This document shows, one piece after another, positions 17,443-28,454 of a stretch of 64,000 nt of DNA. The notes beneath the pieces were generated by a model, which was not told the origin of the DNA, searched no databases, and saw only the letters and a list, made by a program, of their open reading frames with translations. The stretch spans positions 186,001-250,000 of the forward strand of contig JADKAL010000014.1 in assembly GCA_016715325.1 (NCBI GenBank). Reading direction: 5' to 3'. Positions within the stretch are counted from its first letter, which is position 1; every line of letters starts with the position of its first letter. The stretch is from Methylococcaceae bacterium. Lineage in GTDB: Bacteria; Pseudomonadota; Gammaproteobacteria; Methylococcales; Methylomonadaceae. The position numbers were made by a program, and so were the translations under genes.

Positions 17443-19313
17443 GTGAAATTCAAAAAAGATTTTGATGTGATTGTGGTGGGCGGCGGTCATGCCGGAACCG
17501 AGGCAGCGTTGGCGTCGGCGCGTTGCGGTATGAAGACCTTGCTGCTTACCCAGAATATAGAAACCTTGGGTCAAATGAGCTGCAACCCGGCAGTAGGCGG
17601 TATCGGCAAAGGCCATTTGGTTAAGGAAATCGATGCTTTGGGCGGCATCATGGCTCAGGCAACCGACTTGGCAGGCATCCAGTTCCGTACCTTGAACGCG
17701 AGCAAAGGCCCGGCGGTCCGGGCTACCCGTGCCCAAGCCGATCGCAGGCTATATAAACAAGCCGTTCGCTATGCTCTGGAAAACCAGCCGAATTTATCGC
17801 TGTTTCAACAAACGGTTGCCGATTTAATCGTTAACGGCGATAGGGTTGTTGGCGTTAAAACTCAAATGGGTCTGGATTTTTCGGCGCGCGCGGTGGTGTT
17901 GACCGCAGGAACTTTTTTGGCCGGCAAAATCCATATCGGTTTGGAAAATTACAGCGGCGGACGGGCTGGCGATGCTGCATCGATTGCGCTAGCCGACCGT
18001 TTACGCGAATTGCCTTTCAGTGTCGACCGTTTAAAAACCGGTACGCCGCCGCGTATTGACGGACGCACGATCAATTTCAGCAAGCTGCAAGAGCAGCACG
18101 GCGATAATCCGTTGCCGGTTTTTTCCTTCATTGGAAAACGCGAACAACATCCAAGGCAGATTCCTTGCCATATTACCCGGACTAACGCTAAAACCCACGA
18201 CATCATTCGCGCCGGTCTGGATCGTTCGCCGTTGTATTCGGGCGTAATTGAGGGTATCGGGCCGCGTTATTGTCCGTCGATTGAAGACAAGATCGTTCGT
18301 TTTGCCGACCGCGATACGCACCAGATATTTGTCGAGCCGGAAGGTTTGGATACGAATGAAATTTATCCCAACGGCATTTCTACCAGTTTACCGTTCGATG
18401 TGCAGTACGAGTTCGTGCGCTCGATGGAAGGCTTTGAAACTGCGGAAATCGTGCGCCCCGGCTATGCCATCGAATATGATTTTTTCGATCCGCGCGATTT
18501 GAAGATGTCGCTGGAAACTAAGCACATGAAGGGTTTGTTCTTTGCTGGTCAAATCAACGGGACAACAGGTTATGAAGAGGCCGCCGCCCAGGGTTTGATT
18601 GCAGGGCTGAATGCCGCATTATTGGTACAAGAAAAAGACGGTTGGTGTCCGGGCCGGAACGAGGCCTACATGGGCGTGATGATTGACGATTTGATTACTC
18701 GCGGCACACAGGAACCGTATCGTATGTTCACCAGTCGTGCCGAATACCGCTTGTTGCTACGCGAGGACAATGCCGATTTGCGCTTGACAGAAAAGGCCGT
18801 GAATTAGGTCTTGTCGATGACCATCGATGGCAAGTTTTTGAAAACAAAAGGTCAGCGATTTCAGACTTGCAGGAAGGCTTGAAAAGGAAGTGGATTCGCG
18901 TTGAAACGCCGGAAGCAGAACTCGCAGAACAATTCTGGGGAAAGCCTTTGCTTAAAGAAGCCAGTTTAATGGAGTTGCTAAAAAGGCCGGAAGTCGATGT
19001 GCAACGTTTGCTGACTTTTTTTGAAGCGGATGAAGTTATCCCGGAACAAGTCGGTGAGCAAGTCGAAATCCAAGCAAAATATGCAGGTTACATCGTACGG
19101 CAGCAAACAGATATCGATAAAACCTTACGTTACGACCACTTACGACTGCCCGAGAGCCTCGATTACGGCACTGTGCCCGGATTATCGAACGAAGTTAGCC
19201 AAAAACTGAAAGCGCAACGGCCTGAGACTTTAGGGCAAGCCTCACGGATACCGGGCATGACGCCCGCTGCTATTTCATTACTATTGATTTATCTCAAAAA
19301 GAAAAGCGCTTGA
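17443..19313 (+). pseudogene. mnmG: tRNA uridine-5-carboxymethylaminomethyl modification enzyme MnmG, frameshifted in this sequence
   Basis: MnmG (GidA) with MnmE forms cmnm5U at the tRNA wobble position, using FAD and NADH. It opens with a GTG and the FAD-binding [33 protein letters not shown] and [15 protein letters not shown] follow. The frame stops early after residue 454 because a run has four A (18791-18794) where five are needed. With the extra A it continues as [16 protein letters not shown] into the C-terminal helical domain (GTVPGLSNEVSQKL, RIPGMTPAAISLLLIYL). The restored length of 623 residues is normal. A break in so conserved a gene points to a sequence error. Its stop overlaps the rsmG start. 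Confidence 0.9.
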
Positions 19314-19948
19314 TGGATGATTGCCGTAGTATTCTGGTCGATGGTATTGAAACGTTAAATTTGTCGTTAGATGAAGATAAAATTGAAAAAATGCTGGCAT
19401 TTATCAATCTTATCGAAAAATGGAATAAAGCCTACAACCTTACTGCGATAAAAAACAAGCCGGAAATGGTGAGGTTGCATCTGCTGGATAGCTTGACGGT
19501 GCTGCCTTATATTAAAGGACATCGCATTATCGATATTGGCACAGGTGCTGGATTGCCGGGAATACCCTTGGCTATTTGTTTGCCGCAGTTAGCATTTACA
19601 TTGCTGGACAGTAACGCAAAAAAAACCCGATTTGTGCAGCAAGCCGTATTAGAGTTAAAGCTGTCTAATATACAAATCGTCAACAGCCGGGTTGAAGATT
19701 TTAAACCCGAACAACGATACGAGTTGGTGCTCACGCGAGCGTTTGCCGAGTTAGCTGAAATCATGAAATTAACACGGCATTTGCTTGCAGAGAACGGAAT
19801 GTTATTGGCGATGAAAGGTCATTGTACCGATACGGAATTTGAGCAATATAAAGACCAAGCAACAATCATCCCTGTTCATGTGCCTCACGTTGAGGCGGAG
19901 AGAAATCTAATTTGCATCGGGCTTAACAATGAACATATTAACGGTTAG
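19313..19948 (+). CDS. rsmG: 16S rRNA (guanine-N7)-methyltransferase RsmG
   Basis: Methylates G527 of 16S rRNA using S-adenosylmethionine. The ATG overlaps the mnmG stop (TGATG), indicating translational coupling; the TTG one codon upstream is less likely. The family segments EKWNKAYNLTAI, the SAM-binding IDIGTGAGLPGIPLAI and FTLLDSNAKKTRF are all present, and VLTRAFAEL marks the later catalytic region. About 211 residues, normal. It lies in the classical mnmG-rsmG-parA-parB order. Confidence 0.95.
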   Translation: MDDCRSILVDGIETLNLSLDEDKIEKMLAFINLIEKWNKAYNLTAIKNKPEMVRLHLLDSLTVLPYIKGHRIIDIGTGAGLPGIPLAICLPQLAFTLLDSNAKKTRFVQQAVLELKLSNIQIVNSRVEDFKPEQRYELVLTRAFAELAEIMKLTRHLLAENGMLLAMKGHCTDTEFEQYKDQATIIPVHVPHVEAERNLICIGLNNEHING

Positions 19949-19959
19949 TAGGTAAGCGA

Positions 19960-20739
19960 GTGGGAAAAGTCATTGCCTTAACGAATCAAAAAGGCGGTGT
20001 CGGTAAAACGACCACCACTGTTAATTTAGCAGCTGCGTTGGCGGCAGCTAAAAAGCGTGTGCTCGTTGTCGATCTAGACCCTCAGGGCAATGCAGCAATC
20101 GGTTGCGGTGTGGATAAAGAAGCCGTGACCTACACCAGCTTCGATATTTTGATGAAAGACATCCTGGCGACGGAAGCCATCATCAAGCGTCCCGAACTGG
20201 GTTTTGATGTGATTCCCGGCAACTCCGACCTGACTGCCGCCGAAATCCGCTTGTTGAAAGAAGAGCGCCGTGAGCGTCGTTTGGAAGACGGTTTAATTTT
20301 AATTAAGCCTTATTACGATTATATTTTGGTGGATTGCCCGCCATCGTTGAATATGCTTACCTTGAATGCGTTGGTTGCCGCCGATAGTGTGCTCATACCG
20401 ATGCAGTGCGAATATTATTCGCTAGAGGGCTTAACGGCGCTGATGGGAACGGTCAAAAACATCCAGCAAACGGTTAATCCCGGCTTGCATCTGGAAGGCA
20501 TCCTTCGCACCATGTACGATGAACGAAGCCGATTGACCAAAGATGTAAGTGAACAGTTGGTAGAATATTTCGGCGACAAAGTTTTCAGGACGTGTATCCC
20601 CAGGAATATCCGTCTCGCGGAAGCACCCAGTCACGGTTTGCCGGTCATGTTTTACGATAAGGCATCGCGCGGTTCTTTGGCTTATATCGCCTTGGCTGGC
20701 GAGATGCTGAGAAAAGAAGGCGGCAAAAAAAAGTCCTGA
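19960..20739 (+). CDS. parA: Chromosome-partitioning ATPase ParA (Soj)
   Basis: P-loop ATPase that binds DNA non-specifically and moves ParB-parS complexes. The deviant Walker A KGGVGKTTTTVNLAAAL lies at residues 10-26, with the second motif DLDPQGNA and Walker A' region DCPPSLNMLTLNAL downstream. 259 residues without an N-terminal HTH, as for chromosomal Soj proteins. It starts at a GTG 11 bases after rsmG and is followed by parB on the same transcript. Confidence 0.95.
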   Translation: MGKVIALTNQKGGVGKTTTTVNLAAALAAAKKRVLVVDLDPQGNAAIGCGVDKEAVTYTSFDILMKDILATEAIIKRPELGFDVIPGNSDLTAAEIRLLKEERRERRLEDGLILIKPYYDYILVDCPPSLNMLTLNALVAADSVLIPMQCEYYSLEGLTALMGTVKNIQQTVNPGLHLEGILRTMYDERSRLTKDVSEQLVEYFGDKVFRTCIPRNIRLAEAPSHGLPVMFYDKASRGSLAYIALAGEMLRKEGGKKKS

Positions 20740-20790
20740 TAACGTCATGACAACGGCTCAAATTTAATTAAAGAACTGATAGCAAAAAAG

Positions 20791-21639
20791 GTGAACGCAT
20801 TGGCGAAACGCGGATTAGGTCGAGGATTAGATGCACTGTTAGGCGATGTTTCTGCAAAGGAAACAGCAACGGCTACTAATACCCTGCCGATAGAGTATCT
20901 TCAACGCGGCAAATTTCAGCCGCGTAAGGATATGAACCCTGAAAAATTACAGGAGCTGGCTGATTCCATCAAAGCGCAAGGGATCATCCAGCCCATTGTT
21001 GTCCGCAAGATTGGCCAGAATAAATACGAAATCGTAGCCGGTGAACGTCGATGGCGTGCGGCCCAACTGGCCGGTTTGCAGGAAGTTCCCGTTGTCGTCA
21101 AAGACATTGACGACCGCGCTACGATGGCGATTGCGTTGATCGAAAATATCCAGCGGCAAGACCTGAATCCGCTTGAGGAAGCCGAAGCTTTGCGCCGGTT
21201 GCTTGATGAATTTACCATGACGCACCAGCAAATTGCCGATGCCGTAGGCAAGTCGCGAGCTACGGTGACAAACTTACTGCGCTTAATGGAGTTGCAACCG
21301 GAAGTCAAAAAGTTGTTGATTAACGGTCAATTAGAAATGGGCCATGCACGCGCCTTATTAGCGCTTGATGGCGCAAGTCAAGTTGCTGTCGCTCAAAAAA
21401 TAGCCAAAGAAGGGCTCACGGTGAGGATGGCGGAAAAATTGGTTAAAGACGCTCAAACCGAAACAAAGCCTGAAAAAGCGAAAGCAATCGATACCGACAC
21501 CCTGCGGTTACAAAACGAGTTAACCGCAAAGTTAGGCGCAAAAGTGATTATCGAGCATAAAACTAATGGCGCGGGAAAAATGGTGATTTCCTATGCAAGC
21601 CTAGAAGAATTGGATGGGATTATTGAGCAAATTAGGTAA
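20791..21639 (+). CDS. parB: Chromosome-partitioning protein ParB (Spo0J)
   Basis: CTP-dependent DNA clamp that loads at parS sites and recruits ParA and SMC. The N-terminal ParA-interacting peptide is LGRGLDALLGD. The CTP-binding domain contains KPGKFQPRKD-like and GERRWRAAQLAG (ParB box II), followed by the NIQRQDLNPLEEAEA box and the HTH MTHQQIADAVGKSRATVTN. About 282 residues. It starts at a GTG. No canonical parS (TGTTTCACGTGAAACA-like) was recognised in the window by eye. Confidence 0.95.
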   Translation: MNALAKRGLGRGLDALLGDVSAKETATATNTLPIEYLQRGKFQPRKDMNPEKLQELADSIKAQGIIQPIVVRKIGQNKYEIVAGERRWRAAQLAGLQEVPVVVKDIDDRATMAIALIENIQRQDLNPLEEAEALRRLLDEFTMTHQQIADAVGKSRATVTNLLRLMELQPEVKKLLINGQLEMGHARALLALDGASQVAVAQKIAKEGLTVRMAEKLVKDAQTETKPEKAKAIDTDTLRLQNELTAKLGAKVIIEHKTNGAGKMVISYASLEELDGIIEQIR

Positions 21640-21668
21640 AGGCCGCAATAATTTTACGGCTTTTTTAA
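21638..21668. terminator. Terminator between parB and malQ
   Basis: GCCG and CGGC pair around CAATAATTTTA, followed by a T6 tract on the plus strand. The stem is short. It ends the parB transcript where it meets the convergent malQ. Confidence 0.55.
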
Positions 21669-21669
21669 A

Positions 21670-23148
21670 TTAAGTCTGCCGATAGAAAGCTTCGACCAAA
21701 TACCTTAATCGCTCCGATCTTTCAAGCGTTACTTGGTCCCAATTAAAGCGCCAGTTCCAATTACCGGTTGTCGTACCCGGCGTATTCATACGGTGCTCTG
21801 TGCCTAACTCAAGAATGTCCTGCATGGGAATGATTGCGAGATTCGCCACCGATCCGAGCGTAGCATCAATCAGCGCCCAATTTAATGAAGTCTGCGGATT
21901 ACCCAAAAAGTCGTAGACTCTCCGCTTTTCCTCATCGTTGAGTTTGTCCGCCCAGCCTAAAGTCGTATCGTTGTCGTGCGTACCGGTATAAGCAACACAA
22001 TTGGTAATATGGTTGATAGGCAGATAAGGATTCTCGGCATTATCGCCGAATGCGAATTGTAGAATTTTCATCCCAGGCAATTGAAATTCATCCCGAAGTT
22101 CTTCAACTTCCGGTGTGATGATCCCCAAATCTTCCGCAACGAGCGGAATCTCGCCGAATTCAGCTCTGAAAGCACTCAATAATTCTTTTCCGGGGGCTTT
22201 AACCCATTCTCCAACCATAGCAGTATGTTCGGTTGACGGTATTTCCCAGGCCGCTTCCAACCCGCGAAAGTGATCGATTCTCAATATGTCGAACAGCTCG
22301 AGTTGCGTTTTCAAGCGGTCGAGCCACCAACGAAATCCGGTTTTTTCCAGATACTCCCAATTAAAATGCGGATTACCCCAGCGTTGTCCGGTTTCGGAAA
22401 AATAGTCGGGCGGTACGCCTGCCACCACCGTCATTTCACCGCTTTCATTCAATTTAAAAACATCGCGATTAGCCCAGACATCCGCACTGTCGTAGGAAAC
22501 AAAGATAGGAATGTCCCCAAACAACAATACGCCGAGTTGTCCTGCAAACGTTTTTAATTCCAGCCATTGGCGGAAAAAAACATATTGTTGAAATTTCGTT
22601 GAATCGATTTCAGCTTTTAGGCGTTTTTTAGCTTTTTTTAACGCATTCAGATCTCTATTTTTTAGATCTTCGGGCCACGAATTCCAGCATTGTTGCTGAA
22701 ACTCCTGTCTAACCGCCATGAATAACGCGAAATCGTCGAGCCAAAAAGACTTTTCTTTACAGAATCTTGTATAGTCGCGTTTATCTTTTTTATCGGCACG
22801 CTCTACAAAGCCTTGAAACGCGGCATTGAGCAACAGGGCTTTTGGCTGATCCAAAAGCGGATTCGATTCCGAAGGACTGTTTTCAAGATTCAGCCAGCCT
22901 TGTTTGCAAATCCATTCGATGTTGATAAGTTCCGGATTTCCGGCATGGGCCGATAAACTTTGATAAGGTGATAGGTCTGCATGCGTTAATCCCAAGGGCA
23001 ACGTTTGCCAAACCGAAACGCCGGTATCGTGTAAAAATCTTACGAAGTGAAAAGCTTCTTGGCCTAAATCACCAACGCTACCCGCACCCGGAAGCGAAGT
23101 AATGTGTAATAAGATGCCTGCGCGGCGTTTGTTTAAAAGTGATGTCAC
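21670..23148 (-). CDS. malQ: 4-alpha-glucanotransferase (amylomaltase)
   Basis: GH77 disproportionating enzyme that transfers alpha-1,4-glucan segments during glycogen or maltodextrin turnover. Motifs are LLHITSLPG at the N-terminus, the nucleophile in LRIDHFRGLEAAW, the acid/base glutamate in LVAEDLG and GTHDNDTTLGW. The frame extends 30 codons upstream into the preceding gene. The GTG start chosen here has AAGGA about 10 bases before it and begins directly at VTSLLNKRRAG, where homologues start. 492 residues. It follows the GH57 gene by 16 bases and is the last gene of the minus-strand glgC operon. Confidence 0.93.
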   Translation of the reverse strand: MTSLLNKRRAGILLHITSLPGAGSVGDLGQEAFHFVRFLHDTGVSVWQTLPLGLTHADLSPYQSLSAHAGNPELINIEWICKQGWLNLENSPSESNPLLDQPKALLLNAAFQGFVERADKKDKRDYTRFCKEKSFWLDDFALFMAVRQEFQQQCWNSWPEDLKNRDLNALKKAKKRLKAEIDSTKFQQYVFFRQWLELKTFAGQLGVLLFGDIPIFVSYDSADVWANRDVFKLNESGEMTVVAGVPPDYFSETGQRWGNPHFNWEYLEKTGFRWWLDRLKTQLELFDILRIDHFRGLEAAWEIPSTEHTAMVGEWVKAPGKELLSAFRAEFGEIPLVAEDLGIITPEVEELRDEFQLPGMKILQFAFGDNAENPYLPINHITNCVAYTGTHDNDTTLGWADKLNDEEKRRVYDFLGNPQTSLNWALIDATLGSVANLAIIPMQDILELGTEHRMNTPGTTTGNWNWRFNWDQVTLERSERLRYLVEAFYRQT

Positions 23149-23164
23149 GCTAAATAATCCTTGG

Positions 23165-24853
23165 CTAAGCTTGTACGCCAGGACGCATAGCGCCGCCCAT
23201 ATCGGGGGTTCCAAAACCTTGCGTAAATGATAGGGCAAGATAGCCGGGAGGCTCTTGACCTAATAATCGATATAAGTTTGCTAAATTCATGCGGTATTGT
23301 TTTTCGAAATTACTCACAGCTTCGCCTGGGTTGTAGTCCCCGAACCACCAAAACCAATCCGACCCTTCGCAAACGGCTAATTGTAGCTCAGCTTCTTGGA
23401 TTTGTTTTTCGGATAACCGTTTCTCAGCTATTGCTGTGTCGAATGCCGATTTGGCATCACCTAGCATATCCCACCCGCGGTTTTTATCGGCATCGCCAAT
23501 CCAGGTTGAAAAAGTGCCGTAAACCCAACTGCCGGCGACTAATCGATTTATCGTTTTAATACCGACCTTATCTTTTAGGCATTCAGAGAAGGTTGTTAGC
23601 TCAATCGCAGGATGTGCAGCAAGACGAGTGTATAAGGCGCTTAAAAAATAATAACCGTTTTCCGGATAATATTCCCAAGCATTTTCACCGTCCATGATGA
23701 TAGAGACGACCGAATCGGAAGGTTCGTTTGAAGCAATGATCTCAAGGTGTTTGATAAAATCGCTGACAGCATCGTCCGCATGCCATTTAGAATATTGAAA
23801 TCCGATTAAATCGGAAAGGCCGTCGTCTCTAAAAAAACAAGCGAGTTTATTCTGTTTCAGTTTGAATGGATGATGAATACCGTCGGAAACACTGTTTTCT
23901 TGTAAATTCAAGCTGTTATGCAATACGCAGCCGCCGCTTGCCGTCCAGGTAAAGCCGAAATCGTCCAATATTTTTAAACAAAGTTCACTAATGCTGCCTT
24001 CAGAAGGCCAACAACCTTGCGGCTTGAAACCGAAAAATCGTTTAAACGTTTGAACGCCCTTTTCCAGATGCCACTTTACTCTTTCCTCTCCGCCGGGGTA
24101 GGATTTCAACTCCGGCATAGGAGCATCCGGCATAGCCTCCTGGGTAGCGTTTAGAGCTAGCAATAACGGCATAATCGGATGAGCGTAAGGTGTCACCGAA
24201 AGTTCGATTTGTCCCCTTTTTGCCAGATTTTTGTAACGTAAAAGTACATTCGAGATTTGTTCACCGATTATTTCGAGAATCTCAATGCGGTCATGTAGTG
24301 TAAAACCGCTACCCTTTTCGATAAGGTGTTTGACACGATTATCGGTCAACTTAACGGTTTCACCCATCCAAGCTAAATGGTACCAAACCAGAATATCGTC
24401 AATAAATTGGGAATTGACGTAATACAAAAACTCAAAATTTTGATCCAGCCAATCCGCCATAATCGCCAGTTTTTTATAAGCGGGATAACGGTCGATCTGC
24501 CTTTCTCGATTAGCTCTTAAACATTCTTTTACAAGCTTCATGCGCTCTTCAAGATCTACTTGAAGAGCGGGACTAACTAAAGCGTCCAGCAAAGGATCGG
24601 TAATTGAAATTCTGTCGCTTAGGTAAGCATTGATTTGCTTGGCGTAATCTTCGATTTGTTCGAGCAAAATGGGGGCAAAATTGACGACGGCTTTTGCATC
24701 AGGCACAGCTTCCAGATGTGCAGCCATGTCTACATAGTCTTTGATGACATGCAGATAAGTCCACGGTAACTTGAATGTTCCTGTCTGTAAATCGCGATAT
24801 TCCGGCTGGTGCATATGCCAGCACAGGACTAATTTCAATTTTGTTTTTTCCAT
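23165..24853 (-). CDS. Glycoside hydrolase family 57 enzyme
   Basis: GH57 alpha-glucan-active enzyme, 562 residues. Conserved region 1 is LCWHMHQPEYRD at the N-terminus. Region 3 is GCWPSEGSISE, carrying the candidate nucleophile glutamate, and region 4 is IIMDGENAWEYYPENG, carrying the acid/base aspartate. The family covers amylases, branching enzymes and 4-alpha-glucanotransferases; the sequence alone does not settle which. It lies 5 bases after glgC and just before malQ, so a role in glycogen remodelling is very likely. A helical C-terminal domain is present. Confidence 0.88.
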   Translation of the reverse strand: MEKTKLKLVLCWHMHQPEYRDLQTGTFKLPWTYLHVIKDYVDMAAHLEAVPDAKAVVNFAPILLEQIEDYAKQINAYLSDRISITDPLLDALVSPALQVDLEERMKLVKECLRANRERQIDRYPAYKKLAIMADWLDQNFEFLYYVNSQFIDDILVWYHLAWMGETVKLTDNRVKHLIEKGSGFTLHDRIEILEIIGEQISNVLLRYKNLAKRGQIELSVTPYAHPIMPLLLALNATQEAMPDAPMPELKSYPGGEERVKWHLEKGVQTFKRFFGFKPQGCWPSEGSISELCLKILDDFGFTWTASGGCVLHNSLNLQENSVSDGIHHPFKLKQNKLACFFRDDGLSDLIGFQYSKWHADDAVSDFIKHLEIIASNEPSDSVVSIIMDGENAWEYYPENGYYFLSALYTRLAAHPAIELTTFSECLKDKVGIKTINRLVAGSWVYGTFSTWIGDADKNRGWDMLGDAKSAFDTAIAEKRLSEKQIQEAELQLAVCEGSDWFWWFGDYNPGEAVSNFEKQYRMNLANLYRLLGQEPPGYLALSFTQGFGTPDMGGAMRPGVQA

Positions 24854-24858
24854 TTAGT

Positions 24859-26118
24859 TCATCTTACGAATCGCAGCTTTTGACCGAGCATGTCGGGGGT
24901 AACCAAGACTACCCCGCCGGGGCTGACATGGTACTTAAGCGCATCTTCTTCCCGGTTTTCGCCGATGACCGTCCCTTCGGGTACTTCGCAACCCTTCTCG
25001 ATAATGGCCTTATTGATACGGCAATGTCGTCCGATGGTGGCATTCGGCAGAATAATGCTATCTTGAACGGTGGAAAATGAGTTCACTCTAACATTGGAAA
25101 ATAAAAGCGAGTGAAGGACTTTAGCGCCGGAAATAACACATCCGCCGGACACCATAGAGTCAACGGCTTGACCGCGGCGGTCTTCGTCATCGAATACGAA
25201 TTTCGCGGGTGGCGTTTGTTCTTGGTAAGTCCAAATCGGCCATGTTTTGTCGTACAAATTAAGCTCTGGATTAACGCCGATTAATTCCATATTGGCGGAC
25301 CAAAAAGCGTCGATCGTACCGACATCGCGCCAGTAGCTTTGACCGCCTGTTTGCAAATCCAAAAACGGATAAGCATTGACTAGATATTTATCGATGACCG
25401 CTGGAATTATATCTTTGCCGAAATCGTGGCTGGAGCCTTTGGTATCGGCATCTTTAATTAATTGTTCGTAAAGGAAACCGGCATTGAAAATATAAATACC
25501 CATAGAAGCTAGCGCAGTATCCGTTCTCCCAGGCATCACCGGCGGATTCTCGGGTTTTTCAACGAATGCTCTAACTCGACGATTTTCATCGACATCCATA
25601 ACGCCGAAAGCAGTCGCCTCTGCCAGTGAAACTTCGAGACAGCCGATCGTAAGATCGGCATTTTTCTTGACGTGATCCGCCAGCATAGCGCCGTAATCCA
25701 TTTTATAGATGTGATCACCCGCAAGGACGAGGATATGCTCGGGATTACGCGTCCGTAAAATATCGATATTTTGAAAAACGGCATCGGCAGTTCCTTTATA
25801 CCAAGAATCTTCATCGTGTCTTTGTTGTGCCGGGAACAATTCGACATACTCGCCGAATTCGCCGCGTAAAAACCCCCAGCCTTGCTGAATATGCAAAATT
25901 AACGAATGCGCTTTGTATTGCGTGAGGATGCCGATTTTGCGAATACCCGAATTGATACAATTAGATAAGGGAAAATCGATAATACGGAATTTGCCGCCGA
26001 ACGGTACCGCGGGTTTAGCCCGCCAATCAGTCATATTCATCAAGCGCGAGCCGCGACCGCCCGCCAAGATAAGTGCTATTGTATTTCTGGTTAATTGACT
26101 GACATAACGATCTGACAT
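24859..26118 (-). CDS. glgC: Glucose-1-phosphate adenylyltransferase
   Basis: Makes ADP-glucose from glucose-1-phosphate and ATP, the committed step of bacterial glycogen synthesis. The nucleotide-binding LAGGRGSRL, the [17 protein letters not shown] allosteric/substrate region, and the [11 protein letters not shown] left-handed beta-helix are visible. The start is set at the ATG with GAGGAGAACG upstream, giving 419 residues, the usual length; the open frame upstream is not conserved. It is divergent from glgB across an 89-base promoter region and heads the glgC-GH57-malQ operon. Confidence 0.95.
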   Translation of the reverse strand: MSDRYVSQLTRNTIALILAGGRGSRLMNMTDWRAKPAVPFGGKFRIIDFPLSNCINSGIRKIGILTQYKAHSLILHIQQGWGFLRGEFGEYVELFPAQQRHDEDSWYKGTADAVFQNIDILRTRNPEHILVLAGDHIYKMDYGAMLADHVKKNADLTIGCLEVSLAEATAFGVMDVDENRRVRAFVEKPENPPVMPGRTDTALASMGIYIFNAGFLYEQLIKDADTKGSSHDFGKDIIPAVIDKYLVNAYPFLDLQTGGQSYWRDVGTIDAFWSANMELIGVNPELNLYDKTWPIWTYQEQTPPAKFVFDDEDRRGQAVDSMVSGGCVISGAKVLHSLLFSNVRVNSFSTVQDSIILPNATIGRHCRINKAIIEKGCEVPEGTVIGENREEDALKYHVSPGGVVLVTPDMLGQKLRFVR

Positions 26119-26207
26119 TTTCGTTCTCCTCGTGTAATAGGCGCAGAGCAGCTTTTTTTTTGGTAATATGAGCCGTAATAATTCTACTACACTGAGGAAT
26201 AGATAAG

Positions 26208-28379
26208 GTGAAAAAAACTTCAACCATACTCGATGCGGAGTCTTTAAAGATTACCGAAGCAAGACATCATGATCCTCACTCAGTCTTGGGACGGCATTCA
26301 AAAGATGGTCAAACGGTTATTAAAGTCCATCTTCCTTATGCGGAAACGGTAACGTTAAGCCATAACAACGAAGCTTTTCAACGTATTACCGGTACGGATT
26401 TTTTTGAATACAAAGCTGAAAATAAACCGTTGCCGAAACATTACGAATTAGCGTGGATCGATAAAAACGGTAACGCGCATGTCAACTACGATCCTTATGA
26501 CTTTACCGTCCAATTGCCGGAATTCGATCAACACCTTTTCGGCGAAGGTAAGCATTGGCACGTCTATCAAAAACTCGGCGGCCATCTGCATACTGCCGAT
26601 GACATTGACGGTGTTTTATTTACCGTGTGGGCGCCTAATGCCGGTCGAGTCAGCGTCGTGGGCGATTTCAATCGTTGGGACGGCCGTTGTCACCCGATGC
26701 GAAGTTTGGGCGGCGGCGGCATATGGGAGTTATTTGTACCCGGTTTAACCGAAGGTTGTCTTTACAAGTTTGAGATCATCAACCGTTTTACCCATGAAAT
26801 CCTACTAAAAACGGATCCTTACGGACAGCGATTTGAATTCAGACCCAATACGGCATCCATTGTCGTTAATGAAAACAGCTATCTCTGGTCGGATAATAAA
26901 TGGCTTGAAAAACGCACCCAAAGTAACTGGCTACATGATCCGATGTCGATTTACGAGGTTCATCTCGGCTCGTGGCGACGGGATAAGCTCGGTAACTTCC
27001 TCAGTTATCGCGAGTTAGCGGACCAATTGGTCGAATATGTCAAACAAATGGGCTTTACTCATATTGAGTTGCTGCCTATTACCGAGCATCCTTTCGACGG
27101 CTCATGGGGATACCAAACGACCGGTTATTTCGCACCGACCAGCCGTTACGGCACACCTGACGATTTCCGTTATTTCGTCGATTTATTTCATCAAAACGAT
27201 ATCGGTGTGATTCTCGATTGGGTTCCCGCGCACTTTCCCAAGGATGCATTTGCGCTTGCCCGGTTCGACGGCAGCGCATTGTATGAGCACGAAGATCCCA
27301 GAAAAGGCGAGCACCGCGATTGGGGAACGCTTATCTATAATTACGGACGGAACGAAGTTAAGAATTTTCTATTGGCGAGTGCGATTTTTTGGCTTGAAGA
27401 ATACCATCTCGATGGCTTACGAGTCGATGCGGTTGCATCCATGTTATATCTTGATTATTCAAGAGAAGACGGGGATTGGATCCCTAACCGCTACGGCGGT
27501 AATGAAAATCTGGAAGCGATCGATTTTTTAAGAGAGTTGAATGCGGTTACGCACGACCAGCATCCCGGTACAGTAATAATGGCTGAAGAATCGACCTCTT
27601 GGCCGCAAGTCACGCGCCCGACCTGGACGGGAGGCTTAGGGTTTTCCATGAAATGGAATATGGGTTGGATGCACGACATTCTCGCGTACATGAGTCAAGA
27701 GCCGGTGCACCGCAAGTATCACCACGATCAACTGACTTTCGGTATGCTTTACGCCTTTACCGAAAATTTTGCGCTACCGTTTTCCCACGACGAAGTGGTG
27801 CATGGTAAAGGTTCGTTATTAAGTAAAATGCCGGGCGACGAATGGCAACGTTTTGCTAACCTGCGGCTACTCTATACCTTTATGTTAACGTATCCGGGTA
27901 AGAAGCTACTATTTATGGGTTGTGAATTCGGCCAAGGAACGGAGTGGAACAGTAATAAGGCCCTAGATTGGTACGTGCTGGACTACGCTCACCATCGAGG
28001 TATTCAAACGCTGGTTAAAGATCTGAACAATTTATACAAAACACATCCGGCGTTGTATCGCCTTGATTTCGATCATAACGGTTTCGAATGGATCGATTGC
28101 CACGATGTACAGCAATCCATCATTAGTTACCGGCGTAAAAGCGAGCATGAGGATTTGTGCATTGTGCTTAACTTTACACCCGTTCCTCGAGAAAGCTATC
28201 GCATCGGCGTCCCTAAACCGGGCGTCTATACGGAAATTTTCAATTCCGACTCCAAATATTACGACGGCTCGAATACGGGGAACGGCACTTTATTATCCGA
28301 ACCGGTGCCTTGGATGAATCAAGAAAACTCCATTTGCCTGACATTGCCGCCGTTGGGGGCCGTCATTTTAAAACCGTAA
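26208..28379 (+). CDS. glgB: 1,4-alpha-glucan branching enzyme
   Basis: GH13 enzyme that introduces alpha-1,6 branches into glycogen. An N-terminal CBM48-type module (DPHSVLGRH, then [18 protein letters not shown]) precedes the catalytic barrel. The catalytic aspartate is in [12 protein letters not shown], the glutamate in IMAEEST and the transition-state aspartate in [14 protein letters not shown]. 723 residues, normal. It starts at a GTG behind GAGGAATAGATAAG. glgA follows 75 bases on, so the two probably share a transcript. Confidence 0.95.
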   Translation: MKKTSTILDAESLKITEARHHDPHSVLGRHSKDGQTVIKVHLPYAETVTLSHNNEAFQRITGTDFFEYKAENKPLPKHYELAWIDKNGNAHVNYDPYDFTVQLPEFDQHLFGEGKHWHVYQKLGGHLHTADDIDGVLFTVWAPNAGRVSVVGDFNRWDGRCHPMRSLGGGGIWELFVPGLTEGCLYKFEIINRFTHEILLKTDPYGQRFEFRPNTASIVVNENSYLWSDNKWLEKRTQSNWLHDPMSIYEVHLGSWRRDKLGNFLSYRELADQLVEYVKQMGFTHIELLPITEHPFDGSWGYQTTGYFAPTSRYGTPDDFRYFVDLFHQNDIGVILDWVPAHFPKDAFALARFDGSALYEHEDPRKGEHRDWGTLIYNYGRNEVKNFLLASAIFWLEEYHLDGLRVDAVASMLYLDYSREDGDWIPNRYGGNENLEAIDFLRELNAVTHDQHPGTVIMAEESTSWPQVTRPTWTGGLGFSMKWNMGWMHDILAYMSQEPVHRKYHHDQLTFGMLYAFTENFALPFSHDEVVHGKGSLLSKMPGDEWQRFANLRLLYTFMLTYPGKKLLFMGCEFGQGTEWNSNKALDWYVLDYAHHRGIQTLVKDLNNLYKTHPALYRLDFDHNGFEWIDCHDVQQSIISYRRKSEHEDLCIVLNFTPVPRESYRIGVPKPGVYTEIFNSDSKYYDGSNTGNGTLLSEPVPWMNQENSICLTLPPLGAVILKP

Positions 28380-28454
28380 AAAGGCCGATCCGTCCGTGGA
28401 GTTAAATAGGATTGTCAGAATTTATAATCTAATGAAGTGATCGTTAAGAATCAT

